This document shows positions 17,505 through 25,544 of a DNA stretch of 56,473 nucleotides, in pieces; position 1 is the first letter of the stretch, and every line of letters begins with the position of its first letter. Both the position numbers and the translations under genes were made by a program. Source of the stretch: Flavobacterium plurextorum (GTDB taxonomy: Bacteria > Bacteroidota > Bacteroidia > Flavobacteriales > Flavobacteriaceae); contig NZ_MUHD01000002.1 of the NCBI RefSeq assembly GCF_002217395.1, forward strand, positions 1-56,473, in the 5' to 3' direction. The notes under the pieces are model-generated. The model was not told where the DNA came from, made no database searches, and saw nothing but the letters and a program-made list of their open reading frames with translations.

Positions 17505-17601
17505 GGTCTTAAACAGGATTTGCATTTTAAAATTTAACAAATTTCTAAATTTAGAAAAGTTTTTTTTGAATTTTTATGTATTCTATTCCAATTTACATTT
17601 A

Positions 17602-17609
17602 TATCTTTG
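17602..17609 (+). promoter_or_regulatory. -7 element of the trp operon promoter
   Basis: TATCTTTG matches the Bacteroidota -7 consensus TAnnTTTG exactly and lies 18 nt before the trp leader start codon at 17628. No TTG sits at the ideal distance upstream (nearest at 17566-17568), so the -33 element is weak or non-canonical. Confidence 0.65.
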
Positions 17610-17627
17610 TGACATCAAAATAAGAAA

Positions 17628-17684
17628 ATGAAAACAATAATGAACAATACTTGGTGGTGGAAGAATTTACGTCAAACGTCGTGA
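17628..17684 (+). CDS. trpL: trp operon leader peptide
   Basis: An 18-codon reading frame encoding MKTIMNNTWWWKNLRQTS. It has three consecutive Trp codons (17652-17660), a codon so rare that three in a row by chance in an 18-residue frame just upstream of trpE is very unlikely. It is preceded by an A-rich leader and a -7 promoter element and followed by a terminator hairpin and trpE, exactly the layout of classical ribosome-stalling attenuation. Stalling at the Trp codons when charged tRNA-Trp is scarce would favour an antiterminator. The protein has no expected function beyond regulation. Confidence 0.9.
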   Translation: MKTIMNNTWWWKNLRQTS

Positions 17685-17755
17685 ACGAAGCTTCCTATGG
17701 TACTGTAAAACTATAAATATAAAAGGCTTGTCATCACGACAAGCCTTTTTTTTTT
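17659..17755 (+). promoter_or_regulatory. trp attenuator with alternative pairings
   Basis: Three mutually exclusive pairings are visible. Segment 1, GGAAG (17659-17663, the third Trp codon and next), can pair with segment 2, CTTCC (17691-17695). Segment 2, AAGCTT (17688-17693), can pair with segment 3, AGGCTT (17724-17729), as an antiterminator, though this stem is short. Segment 3 also forms the 5' side of the terminator. A ribosome stalled on the Trp codons masks segment 1 and frees segment 2. The geometry was read by eye; folding energies were not computed. Confidence 0.75.
17721..17755 (+). terminator. trp attenuator terminator hairpin
   Basis: AAAAGGCTTGTC (17721-17732) pairs perfectly with GACAAGCCTTTT (17738-17749) across a 5-nt loop and runs into a 10-T tract (17746-17755). 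It lies between the leader peptide and trpE, 50 bp before the trpE start, and so would cut transcription of the whole operon. Confidence 0.93.
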
Positions 17756-17804
17756 GATAAAAACTTAAGCAAAAACGAAATTAAAAACTATAAAACAACA
17801 TACT

Positions 17805-19205
17805 TTGAAACCTTTTATACTCAATACACATTATAAACAAATTCTGGCTGACACGATTACGCCGGTTAGTATTTATTTTAAAATAAGAGACAAATTCCCA
17901 AACAGTTTGTTACTAGAAAGTAGTGATTATCATGGAAATGATAACAGTTTCTCTTACATCTGCTGCAACCCAATTGCAACAATTAAAATTGAAAACGAAA
18001 TCATTTCAAAAACTTTTCCTGACGGAACAACGGAACAAATTTCGATTGATGCAACAACAAATATTCCAGAAGTAATACAGGAATTTTCAAGTCAATTTAA
18101 ATCAGAAAAAAATGATTTTAAATTCATCAATAACGGTCTTTTCGGATACATTTCTTATGATGCTGTTCGTTATTTTGAAAAAGTTTCAATTGCAAAAAAA
18201 GACGATGCAACTGTAATTCCAGATGTATTTTATGCTGTTTATCAAAACATAATCGCGATCAATCACTTTAAAAATGAAGCTTATATATTCTGCCACAGTG
18301 TTGATGGAAGAAATAACATTTCAGAAATTGAGCAATTGCTTCAGTCTAGAAATATTGCTTCTTACAAATTCACTAAAGAAGGCGAAGGTTTCTCAAACTT
18401 AACCGATGAAGAGTTTAAACATAATGTCGCTTTAGCTAAAAAACACTGCTTCCGCGGAGACGTTTTTCAATTGGTTTTATCGCGTCGTTTTACACAAGGT
18501 TTCAAAGGCGATGAATTCAATGTTTATAGAGCTTTAAGAAGTATTAATCCATCTCCTTATTTATTCTTTTTTGATTATGGAGATTTCAAAATATTTGGTT
18601 CTTCACCAGAAGCACAAATTATCGTAAAAAACAGAAAAGCTGAAATTCATCCAATTGCAGGAACTTTTAAAAGAACTGGAAATGACGAGCGTGATGCGCT
18701 TTTAGCCAAAGAACTTTCTGAAGATAAAAAAGAAAACAGCGAACACGTAATGTTAGTTGATTTGGCAAGAAACGATTTAAGCCGTAACGGTCATGATGTA
18801 AATGTTGAGAAGTACAGAGAAGTTCAGTTTTTCTCGCACGTAATTCACTTAGTTTCAAAAGTAACTGGACATTTGCACGACAAAGCAACTACAATGCAAG
18901 TTGTTGCAGATACTTTTCCGGCAGGAACTTTAAGCGGAGCACCAAAACACAGAGCGATGCAATTAATCGAAGATTACGAAAAAACCAACCGTAATTTTTA
19001 TGGAGGTGCAATTGGCTTTATGGATTTTGAAGGTAACTTTAATCATGCCATTATGATTAGAACTTTCCTTAGCAAAAACCATCAATTGCATTGTCAGGCT
19101 GGCGCTGGAATTGTCGCTAGTTCTGACGAAGAAAGTGAAATGCAGGAAGTTTACAACAAATTAAGAGCATTAAACACAGCTTTGGAGATGGCAGAGAAAA
19201 TTTAG
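17805..19205 (+). CDS. trpE: Anthranilate synthase component I
   Basis: A 466-residue enzyme that converts chorismate and glutamine (or ammonia) to anthranilate with the trpG product. The N-terminal part carries the LLES feedback-site motif at 36-39, so inhibition by tryptophan is expected. The C-terminal chorismate-binding part includes the GDVFQLVLSRRF segment and the PAGTLSGAPKHRAMQLI motif. The start is a TTG at 17805; no ATG lies close and in frame, and conserved sequence (MKPFILNTHYKQ) begins right there. A weak start codon would add to the attenuation control upstream. First structural gene of the trp operon. Confidence 0.95.
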   Translation: MKPFILNTHYKQILADTITPVSIYFKIRDKFPNSLLLESSDYHGNDNSFSYICCNPIATIKIENEIISKTFPDGTTEQISIDATTNIPEVIQEFSSQFKSEKNDFKFINNGLFGYISYDAVRYFEKVSIAKKDDATVIPDVFYAVYQNIIAINHFKNEAYIFCHSVDGRNNISEIEQLLQSRNIASYKFTKEGEGFSNLTDEEFKHNVALAKKHCFRGDVFQLVLSRRFTQGFKGDEFNVYRALRSINPSPYLFFFDYGDFKIFGSSPEAQIIVKNRKAEIHPIAGTFKRTGNDERDALLAKELSEDKKENSEHVMLVDLARNDLSRNGHDVNVEKYREVQFFSHVIHLVSKVTGHLHDKATTMQVVADTFPAGTLSGAPKHRAMQLIEDYEKTNRNFYGGAIGFMDFEGNFNHAIMIRTFLSKNHQLHCQAGAGIVASSDEESEMQEVYNKLRALNTALEMAEKI

Positions 19206-19258
19206 TTTCAAATACTTTAAACTTTAAAAACAAACCTAAAAACCATAAACAAAAAACT

Positions 19259-19705
19259 ATGAAAAAATTAATTCCATTTGCTGCTGCAGTTTTATTATTT
19301 ACATCTTGTGAAACGAAAAAAGAATCAAATGCGATTCCGATAGCAGGAACCTGGCGTCTTATATCAGCTGAAACGACTGAAAAAGATTCTACGTTTTCTA
19401 CTTTCAATTCAAAAACAAAAATGATTAAAATTATAAATGATACCCATTTTGCTTTTTTCAATCATGATTTAAATAATGGAAAAGACAGTACTGCTTTATT
19501 TTTTGGCGGCGGCGGAAAGTACACTTTAAAAGATAGTACTTACACTGAGAACTTGGAATTTTTTAATAATAGAGAATGGGAAAACAACAAATTTGAGTTT
19601 ACTATAAAAATCAAAAATGATACACTGATTCAAAAAGGAATCGAAAAAGTAGAAAAGTTAGGAGTTGATCGAATTATAGTCGAAAAATACGTTCGAGAAA
19701 AATAA
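19259..19705 (+). CDS. Small lipoprotein of unknown function (lipocalin-like)
   Basis: A 148-residue predicted lipoprotein. The signal sequence ends in a lipobox (LFTSC, Cys17), placing it in the periplasmic face of a membrane after lipidation. The mature part begins IAGTWRLISAET and continues as alternating short beta strands (KMIKIINDTHFAFFNHD, FEFTIKIKNDTLIQKG), resembling small lipocalin-like proteins of Bacteroidota. It lies between trpE and trpG, 53 nt after trpE, on the same strand, so it is expected to be co-regulated by tryptophan. No enzymatic motif for tryptophan synthesis is visible. Its presence here may be chance insertion or an unknown link. Confidence 0.7.
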   Translation: MKKLIPFAAAVLLFTSCETKKESNAIPIAGTWRLISAETTEKDSTFSTFNSKTKMIKIINDTHFAFFNHDLNNGKDSTALFFGGGGKYTLKDSTYTENLEFFNNREWENNKFEFTIKIKNDTLIQKGIEKVEKLGVDRIIVEKYVREK

Positions 19706-19730
19706 GAAAATTTAGTTTCAGGTTTTCTTT

Positions 19731-19780
19731 GTTTCAAGTTTCAAGTTGTTGGAACGTGAAACTTGAAACTTGAAACCTAA
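19731..19780. repeat. 7-nt word inverted repeat inside the trp operon
   Basis: TTTCAAG is repeated at 19732-19745 and its complement GAAACTT is repeated at 19758-19771, forming a hairpin just before trpG. It has no strong T-tract, so it is not called a terminator. Confidence 0.7.
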
Positions 19781-19794
19781 AACAAAAATACACA

Positions 19795-20361
19795 ATGAAA
19801 AAAATATTAGTTATAGACAATTACGATAGTTTCACTTATAATTTAGTGCACTATTTGGAAGATTTAAACTGCGAAGTAACCGTTTACAGAAATGATGAAT
19901 TCGAAATTGATGAAATCGCATCTTTTGATAAAATTTTACTTTCGCCGGGACCTGGAATTCCAGATGAAGCTGGTCTATTAAAAGCAGTAATTGAAAAATA
20001 CGCACCAACAAAAAGCATTCTTGGCGTTTGCTTAGGACAACAGGCAATTGGAGAAGTTTTTGGCGGAACACTTTCAAATCTTGACAAAGTATATCATGGT
20101 GTTGCTACAAATGTAAAAACAGTAGTTTCAGATGAAATTTTATTTGAAGGCTTAGGAAATGAGTTTGAAGTTGGAAGATACCATTCATGGGTTGTTGACA
20201 GCAATCTGCCAGAAGTTCTTGAAGCTACTTCTATTGACGAAAATGGGCAAATTATGTCGTTACGTCACAAAAAATTTGACGTAAGAGGCGTTCAGTTTCA
20301 CCCAGAAAGCGTGCTGACACCAAAAGGTAAAAGGATTTTAGAGAATTGGATTAATAGTTAA
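19795..20361 (+). CDS. trpG: Anthranilate synthase component II (glutamine amidotransferase)
   Basis: A 188-residue class I glutamine amidotransferase supplying ammonia to TrpE. The catalytic triad is visible: Cys79 in GVCLGQQAIGE, His169 and Glu171 in VQFHPES. The LLSPGPGIPDEAG oxyanion-strand motif is at 48-60. Length is that of a single-domain TrpG, not fused to trpD. The same protein can serve aminodeoxychorismate synthase (PabA) in bacteria with one copy; whether it does so here cannot be told. Confidence 0.95.
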   Translation: MKKILVIDNYDSFTYNLVHYLEDLNCEVTVYRNDEFEIDEIASFDKILLSPGPGIPDEAGLLKAVIEKYAPTKSILGVCLGQQAIGEVFGGTLSNLDKVYHGVATNVKTVVSDEILFEGLGNEFEVGRYHSWVVDSNLPEVLEATSIDENGQIMSLRHKKFDVRGVQFHPESVLTPKGKRILENWINS

Positions 20362-20513
20362 GACTAGTCAAAAGTTTTAAAGTCGAAAGTCATAAAGTCA
20401 AATATTAAAAACTTAGTCTTTCCTATTAAAACTAAAAAACATTAATCAATTTTAAAAATAAACGTCAAAAATAAGAAGACTTTAAGACTTTCGACTTTAT
20501 GACTTTAAGACTC
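20362..20513. repeat. 8-nt word inverted repeat between trpG and trpD
   Basis: Left arm AAAGTCG, AAAGTCAT, AAAGTCAA (20379-20401) and right arm GACTTTAA, GACTTTC, GACTTTAT, GACTTTAA (20478-20508) are complementary word arrays that can form a long imperfect hairpin. It fills the whole gap. Confidence 0.8.
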
Positions 20514-20520
20514 AAACAGA

Positions 20521-21513
20521 ATGAAAACTATATTAAACAAATTAATCAATCACGAAGTGCTTACTAAAGAAGAAGCAAAAAACGTATTGATTAATATTTC
20601 AAGCGGTCAATACAATCCAAGTCAGATTTCGGCATTTTTGACCGTATTTATGATGCGAAGCATAACAATCGATGAACTTTCGGGTTTTCGTGAAGCTTTA
20701 CTAGACTTGTGTATTCGCGTTGATTTATCAGCTTACAACACCATCGATTTATGTGGAACCGGCGGTGACGGAAAAGACACTTTTAATATCTCAACTCTAG
20801 CTTCATTTGTTTCGGCAGGAGCTGGAATTAAAGTTGCCAAACATGGAAATTATGGTGTTTCATCAATTTCAGGATCAAGCAATGTAATGGAAAAAATGGG
20901 AATTAAATTCAGCAACGATCCTTCATTTTTAGAAAAATGTATCGATAAAGCTGGTATTTGCGTTTTGCACGCTCCCCTATTTCACCCAGCAATGAAAAAT
21001 GTTGGACCAATTCGTAAAGAATTAGCAGTAAAAACATTCTTCAATATGTTGGGACCAATGGTAAACCCATCATTTCCGCAAAACCAATTGGTTGGTGTTT
21101 TCAATCTAGAATTAGCTAGAATGTATGCTTATTTATATCAAAATACCAATGTAAATTTTACCATTTTGCATTCACTTGACGGCTACGATGAGATTTCTTT
21201 AACTGGTCCTACAAAAATCATAACAAGTCATATGGAAGGAATGTTGAATCCGGAAGATTTTAACGTTCGTCTTTTATCACAAACCGAAATCGAAGGTGGA
21301 AAAACGATCGAAGAATCGGCAGCAATATTCACCAATATTATTTCAGGAAAAGGAAACGAAGCCCAAAATAATGTGGTTTGTGCCAATGCTGCAATGGCAA
21401 TTTCAACTGTTACAAAATGTTCTCCGCAAGAAGGATTTGAATTAGCAAAAGAAAGTCTTTTCTCTGGAAAAGGGCATCAAGCACTTAAAAAACTACAAGA
21501 GTTATCTCTTTAA
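20521..21513 (+). CDS. trpD: Anthranilate phosphoribosyltransferase
   Basis: A 330-residue enzyme that joins anthranilate to phosphoribosyl pyrophosphate. The PRPP-binding glycine-rich motif is LCGTGGDGKDTFNIST at 77-92, followed by KHGNYGVSS at 107-115. The NPAQ-like MVNPSFPQNQLVGVF segment and later GYDEIS(L) segment are also characteristic. Length is standard for the monofunctional enzyme. It begins 8 nt after the repeat block that separates it from trpG. Confidence 0.95.
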   Translation: MKTILNKLINHEVLTKEEAKNVLINISSGQYNPSQISAFLTVFMMRSITIDELSGFREALLDLCIRVDLSAYNTIDLCGTGGDGKDTFNISTLASFVSAGAGIKVAKHGNYGVSSISGSSNVMEKMGIKFSNDPSFLEKCIDKAGICVLHAPLFHPAMKNVGPIRKELAVKTFFNMLGPMVNPSFPQNQLVGVFNLELARMYAYLYQNTNVNFTILHSLDGYDEISLTGPTKIITSHMEGMLNPEDFNVRLLSQTEIEGGKTIEESAAIFTNIISGKGNEAQNNVVCANAAMAISTVTKCSPQEGFELAKESLFSGKGHQALKKLQELSL

Positions 21514-21522
21514 AATTAAAAA

Positions 21523-21558
21523 CTTAGTACCTCAGTACCTTAGAAACTTAGCACCTTA
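21523..21558. repeat. 8-nt CTTAG word array between trpD and trpC
   Basis: Consecutive words CTTAGTAC, CTCAGTAC, CTTAGAAA, CTTAGCAC, CTTA run with an exact 8-nt period. Same family as 31403-31438, 39609-39663, 47194-47230 and 47646-47682. Confidence 0.85.
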
Positions 21559-21562
21559 AAAA

Positions 21563-22342
21563 ATGAATATTTTAGATAAAATAATTTTCGATAAACAAAG
21601 AGAAGTTGTTCTTAAAAAATCGATTATTCCAGTTTCGCAATTGGAAAGTTCAGTGTTTTTTGGAAGAGAAACAATTTCGTTAAGCCAAAAACTAAAAGCA
21701 AGTTCAACTGGAATTATTGCAGAACACAAACGTCGTTCTCCATCAAAATCAATTATAAATCAAAGTTTTACTGTCGAAGAAGTAGTTAAAGGATACGAAA
21801 ATGCAGGAGCTTGTGGAATTTCTGTTTTAACAGACGGGAAATATTTTGGAGGTTCACTTGACGATTTACTTTTGGCAAGAGCGAGTGTAAATATTCCGCT
21901 TTTGCGAAAAGAATTTATTGTCGACGAATATCAGATTCTTGAAGCAAAAGCTTTTGGTGCAGATTTAATTCTTCTGATCGCAGCGGTTTTAACAAGAGAA
22001 GAAATAAAATCGCTGTCTCAGTTTGCAAAAAAACTAGGATTAGAGGTTTTATTAGAAGTTCATAATCAGGAAGAATTAGAAAAATCGATTATGCCTAGTT
22101 TAGATATGATTGGCGTAAACAACAGAAATCTAAAAACATTCGAAGTAAGCTTGGATTTCAGTAAACAACTGGCATCGCAAATTCCGGATGATTTTGTAAA
22201 AGTTTCTGAAAGCGGTATTTCGTCAATCGAAGCCATTCAAGAATTAAAGCCTTATGGATACAAAGGTTTCTTAATTGGAGAAAACTTCATGAAAACTGAT
22301 AATGCTGGCAAAGCTGCAACGAATTTTATTAAACAGCTTTAA
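21563..22342 (+). CDS. trpC: Indole-3-glycerol phosphate synthase
   Basis: A 259-residue TIM-barrel enzyme that decarboxylates and cyclises CdRP to indole-3-glycerol phosphate. The N-terminal KREVVLKKSIIP helix precedes the barrel; the catalytic Lys of strand 2 is in IIAEHKRRSPSKS (about 52-64), the SVLTD segment is strand 3, the RKEFIVDEYQI segment carries the strand-4 Lys, and VGVNNRNL and VSESGIS follow. It is monofunctional, with trpF separate. The 127-bp gap to trpF holds another inverted repeat. Confidence 0.95.
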   Translation: MNILDKIIFDKQREVVLKKSIIPVSQLESSVFFGRETISLSQKLKASSTGIIAEHKRRSPSKSIINQSFTVEEVVKGYENAGACGISVLTDGKYFGGSLDDLLLARASVNIPLLRKEFIVDEYQILEAKAFGADLILLIAAVLTREEIKSLSQFAKKLGLEVLLEVHNQEELEKSIMPSLDMIGVNNRNLKTFEVSLDFSKQLASQIPDDFVKVSESGISSIEAIQELKPYGYKGFLIGENFMKTDNAGKAATNFIKQL

Positions 22343-22345
22343 ATT

Positions 22346-22460
22346 TTTGTTGCCACGAATTACACAAATTAACACGAATTGAATTAGTGGAAATTCGTGC
22401 AATTAGCAGCTAAAAAAAAGAAAACAAAATTAGTGTCTTAGCGCCTTCGTGGCAAAACAA
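22346..22460. repeat. CACGAATT-word inverted repeat between trpC and trpF
   Basis: Left end TTGTTGCCACGAA (from about 22348) and right end TTCGTGGCAAAACAA (22446-22460) are complementary. Inside, the words CACGAATTA, CACAAATTAA and CACGAATT repeat with a 9-10 nt period, with GAAATTCGTG in the opposite sense. Confidence 0.75.
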
Positions 22461-22468
22461 ATATAAAA

Positions 22469-23101
22469 ATGAAACTCAAAATATGCGGTATGAAATACCC
22501 CGAAAACATTCTAGAAGTTGGAGCACTCCTGCCCGATTATATGGGATTTATTTTCTGGGAAAAGTCCGCGCGATATTTTAACGGAACCATTCCTGAACTC
22601 ATAAAAACAGTCAAAAAAGTGGGTGTTTTTGTCAATCAAAGTCAGGAAGAAATTCTAGAAAAAACAGCAAATTACAATTTACAAGCCGTTCAGTTACATG
22701 GAAATGAATCGGTTGATTTTTTATCAGAACTAAAAAAACAACTGCCAAATAAAATCGAAATCATAAAAGTTTTTTCGGCCGATGAAAACTTCGATTTTGA
22801 AGTTATAAAACCCTTTGAAGCTGTCGCTGACTATTTTCTGTTTGACACAAAAGGCAAACTGCCGGGCGGAAACGGAACAACATTCGACTGGACTATATTA
22901 AAAAAATACAATTCGGATAAGCCATTCTTTTTGAGCGGCGGAATCGGGATTAACGAATTAAAAGCCATTGAAGAAATTTCAAAAACAAATTTACCTATTT
23001 ATGCTGTCGATGTAAATAGTAAATTTGAAATCGAACCGGGGCTTAAAAACAAAAATCTATTTAGCAATTTCAAACGAAAATTTGATGTTGCCAACTTTTA
23101 A
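22469..23101 (+). CDS. trpF: Phosphoribosylanthranilate isomerase
   Basis: A 210-residue small TIM-barrel enzyme catalysing the Amadori rearrangement of PRA to CdRP. The N-terminal KICGM motif carries the general-base Cys6. The catalytic Asp is in the FLFDTKGKLPGGNGTTFDW segment (about 127-147), and the phosphate-binding LSGGIGINEL and VDVNSKFE segments close the barrel. Monofunctional. It ends 12 nt before trpB, so those two are tightly coupled. Confidence 0.95.
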   Translation: MKLKICGMKYPENILEVGALLPDYMGFIFWEKSARYFNGTIPELIKTVKKVGVFVNQSQEEILEKTANYNLQAVQLHGNESVDFLSELKKQLPNKIEIIKVFSADENFDFEVIKPFEAVADYFLFDTKGKLPGGNGTTFDWTILKKYNSDKPFFLSGGIGINELKAIEEISKTNLPIYAVDVNSKFEIEPGLKNKNLFSNFKRKFDVANF

Positions 23102-23113
23102 AATTGGAATAAA

Positions 23114-24295
23114 ATGAATTTTAACGTTAACGAAAAAGGATATTACGGAGAATTTGGCGGAGCTTATATTCCAGAAATGCTATATCCAAATGTAGAGGAA
23201 TTACGCCAAAACTACTTAAAAATTACCAGTGAACCAGGTTTTAAAGCTGAGTTTGATAAACTTTTAAAAGATTATGTTGGTCGTCCTAGTCCGCTTTATT
23301 TTGCGAATCGTTTATCTGAAAAATACAACACAAAAATTTACTTAAAAAGAGAAGACTTAAATCATACGGGCGCTCACAAAGTAAACAATACCATCGGACA
23401 GATATTAGTTGCCAGACGTTTGGGCAAAAAACGAATTATTGCCGAAACAGGAGCTGGTCAGCATGGTGTTGCAACTGCAACGGTTTGTGCTTTGATGGGA
23501 ATGGAATGTATTGTTTACATGGGCGAAATAGATATTGCTCGTCAGGCTCCAAACGTAGCTCGTATGAAAATGTTAGGCGCAGAAGTTCGTCCAGCACTTT
23601 CGGGTTCAAGAACTTTAAAAGATGCTACAAACGAAGCTATTCGTGATTGGATTAATAATCCGGTTGACACGCATTATATTATTGGTTCGGCCATTGGACC
23701 TCATCCTTATCCAGATATGGTGACGCGTTTTCAAAGTGTAATTTCTGAGGAAATAAAATGGCAGTTAAAAGAAAAAGAAGGACGTGAAAATCCTGATTAT
23801 GTAGTGGCTTGTATTGGCGGAGGAAGTAATGCAGCAGGAACATACTATCACTTTTTACATGAACCAGAAGTAGGTATTATTGCCGTTGAAGCAGCTGGAA
23901 AAGGTGTTGACAGCGGTCATAGTGCTGCCACAAGTAAGTTAGGAAAAGTAGGTGTTATTCATGGCTGTAAAACGCTCTTAATGCAAACTCCTGACGGACA
24001 AATTACAGAACCGTATTCTATTTCTGCAGGATTAGATTATCCAGGAGTTGGTCCTATGCACGCGCACTTGGCACAAACTGGACGTGGAGAATTTTTCTCT
24101 GTTACTGATGACGACGCTATGAATGCAGGTTTACAGTTAACAAAATTAGAAGGAATTATTCCGGCAATTGAAAGTGCACATGCCTTTGCAGTTCTAGATC
24201 AAAAGAAATTTAAACCTACAGATATTGTAGTAATCAGTCTTTCTGGCCGCGGCGATAAAGATTTAGATAATTATATTGATTATTTTAAATTGTAA
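23114..24295 (+). CDS. trpB: Tryptophan synthase beta chain
   Basis: A 393-residue PLP enzyme that condenses indole with serine. The PLP-binding Lys89 lies in HTGAHKVNNTIGQ, and the phosphate-binding GGGSNAAG loop is at about 235-242. The EFGGAYIPEML N-terminus and the ETGAGQHGVATA segment mark it as the canonical TrpB1, which works with TrpA. It is separated from trpA by two non-trp genes, an unusual feature since trpBA are normally adjacent and often overlapping. Confidence 0.97.
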   Translation: MNFNVNEKGYYGEFGGAYIPEMLYPNVEELRQNYLKITSEPGFKAEFDKLLKDYVGRPSPLYFANRLSEKYNTKIYLKREDLNHTGAHKVNNTIGQILVARRLGKKRIIAETGAGQHGVATATVCALMGMECIVYMGEIDIARQAPNVARMKMLGAEVRPALSGSRTLKDATNEAIRDWINNPVDTHYIIGSAIGPHPYPDMVTRFQSVISEEIKWQLKEKEGRENPDYVVACIGGGSNAAGTYYHFLHEPEVGIIAVEAAGKGVDSGHSAATSKLGKVGVIHGCKTLLMQTPDGQITEPYSISAGLDYPGVGPMHAHLAQTGRGEFFSVTDDDAMNAGLQLTKLEGIIPAIESAHAFAVLDQKKFKPTDIVVISLSGRGDKDLDNYIDYFKL

Positions 24296-24378
24296 TAAAA
24301 ATCGTAATTTGGAACGTTTTCCGCAGCAACGGATTAAAAGATATTTAACGCAGACAAATAACGAGAAAAATAATAATT

Positions 24379-24696
24379 ATGGAACAGTTATTCTCTTACG
24401 GAACATTACGTTCAAAAGAAATTCAAATGCGAGTTTTTAATAAACTATTAACCGGAACTCCCGATCAGCTTCTTGGCTATAAATTAAAAAGTCTGAAAAT
24501 TGAAGAAGAATTTGGAATGGCAGATTATGTTGTTGCAATAGCAAGTGAGAGCCTTGCAGATACAATTCACGGTGTAGTTTTTAATGTTACTCTTGCAGAT
24601 TTAGCTAAAGTAGATTTATTTGAATCGAATGCTTACAAAAGGGTTAAAGTAACATTGAACTCTGGAATTTCTGCTTGGGTTTATACGGAAAATTAA
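24379..24696 (+). CDS. Gamma-glutamylcyclotransferase-like (AIG2-type) protein
   Basis: A 105-residue protein of the GGCT/BtrG-like fold. The substrate-loop motif YGTLR is at about 7-11 (LFSYGTLRSKEIQ), and the LADLAKVDLFESNAYKRVKV segment carries the expected acidic residue (Glu86 region). Family members cleave gamma-glutamyl amines or act as gamma-glutamylamine cyclotransferases; the substrate here is unknown. It sits between trpB and a carbon-nitrogen hydrolase gene within the trp operon, 83 nt after trpB and 18 nt before the hydrolase. Confidence 0.78.
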   Translation: MEQLFSYGTLRSKEIQMRVFNKLLTGTPDQLLGYKLKSLKIEEEFGMADYVVAIASESLADTIHGVVFNVTLADLAKVDLFESNAYKRVKVTLNSGISAWVYTEN

Positions 24697-24714
24697 TAAT
24701 TGTAAAAACAGAAA

Positions 24715-25452
24715 ATGATTCTAGCTGCTGCGCAAACAAAACCAACGCGAGGAAATATTGAAACTAATCTACTGGATCATTATAGTCTAATTGAATTGGC
24801 AGTCCAAAATAAAGCGCAATTAATCGCTTTTCCCGAAATGTCGATTACTGGTTATGAAAGAGAAAATGCAAAAGAACTGGCTTTAAAAAAAGAAGATTCA
24901 CGTTTGAATCATTTAAAAAAATTAGCTTTCGAAAATAACATTACAATTATTGCCGGTGCACCAATTGAAATTGAATCCAAATTGTTTATTGGCGAATTTG
25001 TAATTTCTCCAGACAATTCGGTTTCAATTTATACCAAACAGTTTTTACATGAGGGAGAAGATGAATTTTTTCAACCTTCTTTCGATTACAATCCAATGCT
25101 AGAAATTGAAAAACAAAAGATCTCATTTGCGATTTGTGCTGATATTGATAATCCGCTTCATCCAGAAAATGCTAAGAAAAAAGAAACTGATATTTATATA
25201 GCCAGTATTTTCTTTTCGCCAAACGGGATTCCGAATGCGTATCGCGATTTACAAAATTATGCTGAGAAACATAAAATGAATGTTTTGATGTCGAATTTCA
25301 GTGGAGAATCTTGGGGAAGTCCGTCAGCAGGTCAAAGTGCTTTTTGGAATAGTAAAGGAGAATTAGTTGGGCAAATGAATGAATCAGATTCTGGTTTATT
25401 AATCGTAGAAAAACAAAATGATAATTGGAAAAGTAAGGTTTTAAAAAATTAA
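24715..25452 (+). CDS. Carbon-nitrogen hydrolase (nitrilase superfamily)
   Basis: A 245-residue amidase/nitrilase-fold enzyme. The catalytic triad is visible: Glu41 in AFPEMSITGYE, Lys108 in IYTKQFLH and Cys141 in FAICADI. Its length is that of a single-domain member without fused glutaminase or synthetase modules. Substrate is unknown; omega-amidases and N-carbamoyl hydrolases are relatives. It lies inside the trp operon before trpA and 18 nt after the cyclotransferase-like gene. The two together could act on gamma-glutamyl or amide compounds, which is speculation. Confidence 0.85.
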   Translation: MILAAAQTKPTRGNIETNLLDHYSLIELAVQNKAQLIAFPEMSITGYERENAKELALKKEDSRLNHLKKLAFENNITIIAGAPIEIESKLFIGEFVISPDNSVSIYTKQFLHEGEDEFFQPSFDYNPMLEIEKQKISFAICADIDNPLHPENAKKKETDIYIASIFFSPNGIPNAYRDLQNYAEKHKMNVLMSNFSGESWGSPSAGQSAFWNSKGELVGQMNESDSGLLIVEKQNDNWKSKVLKN

Positions 25453-25459
25453 AAATAAT

Positions 25460-25535
25460 GCCACAGATTTCACTGATTCTCACAGATTAAATTATTTAAA
25501 AAATCATTGAACTCTTTTTAATCTGTGGCACAAAA
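25460..25535. repeat. CACAGATT-word inverted repeat before trpA
   Basis: GCCACAGATT (from 25460) and AATCTGTGGC (to 25529) form the ends of a hairpin; CACAGATTT, CACTGATTCT and CACAGATT repeat in the left arm with a 9-10 nt period. Confidence 0.75.
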
Positions 25536-25544
25536 AACATAACA

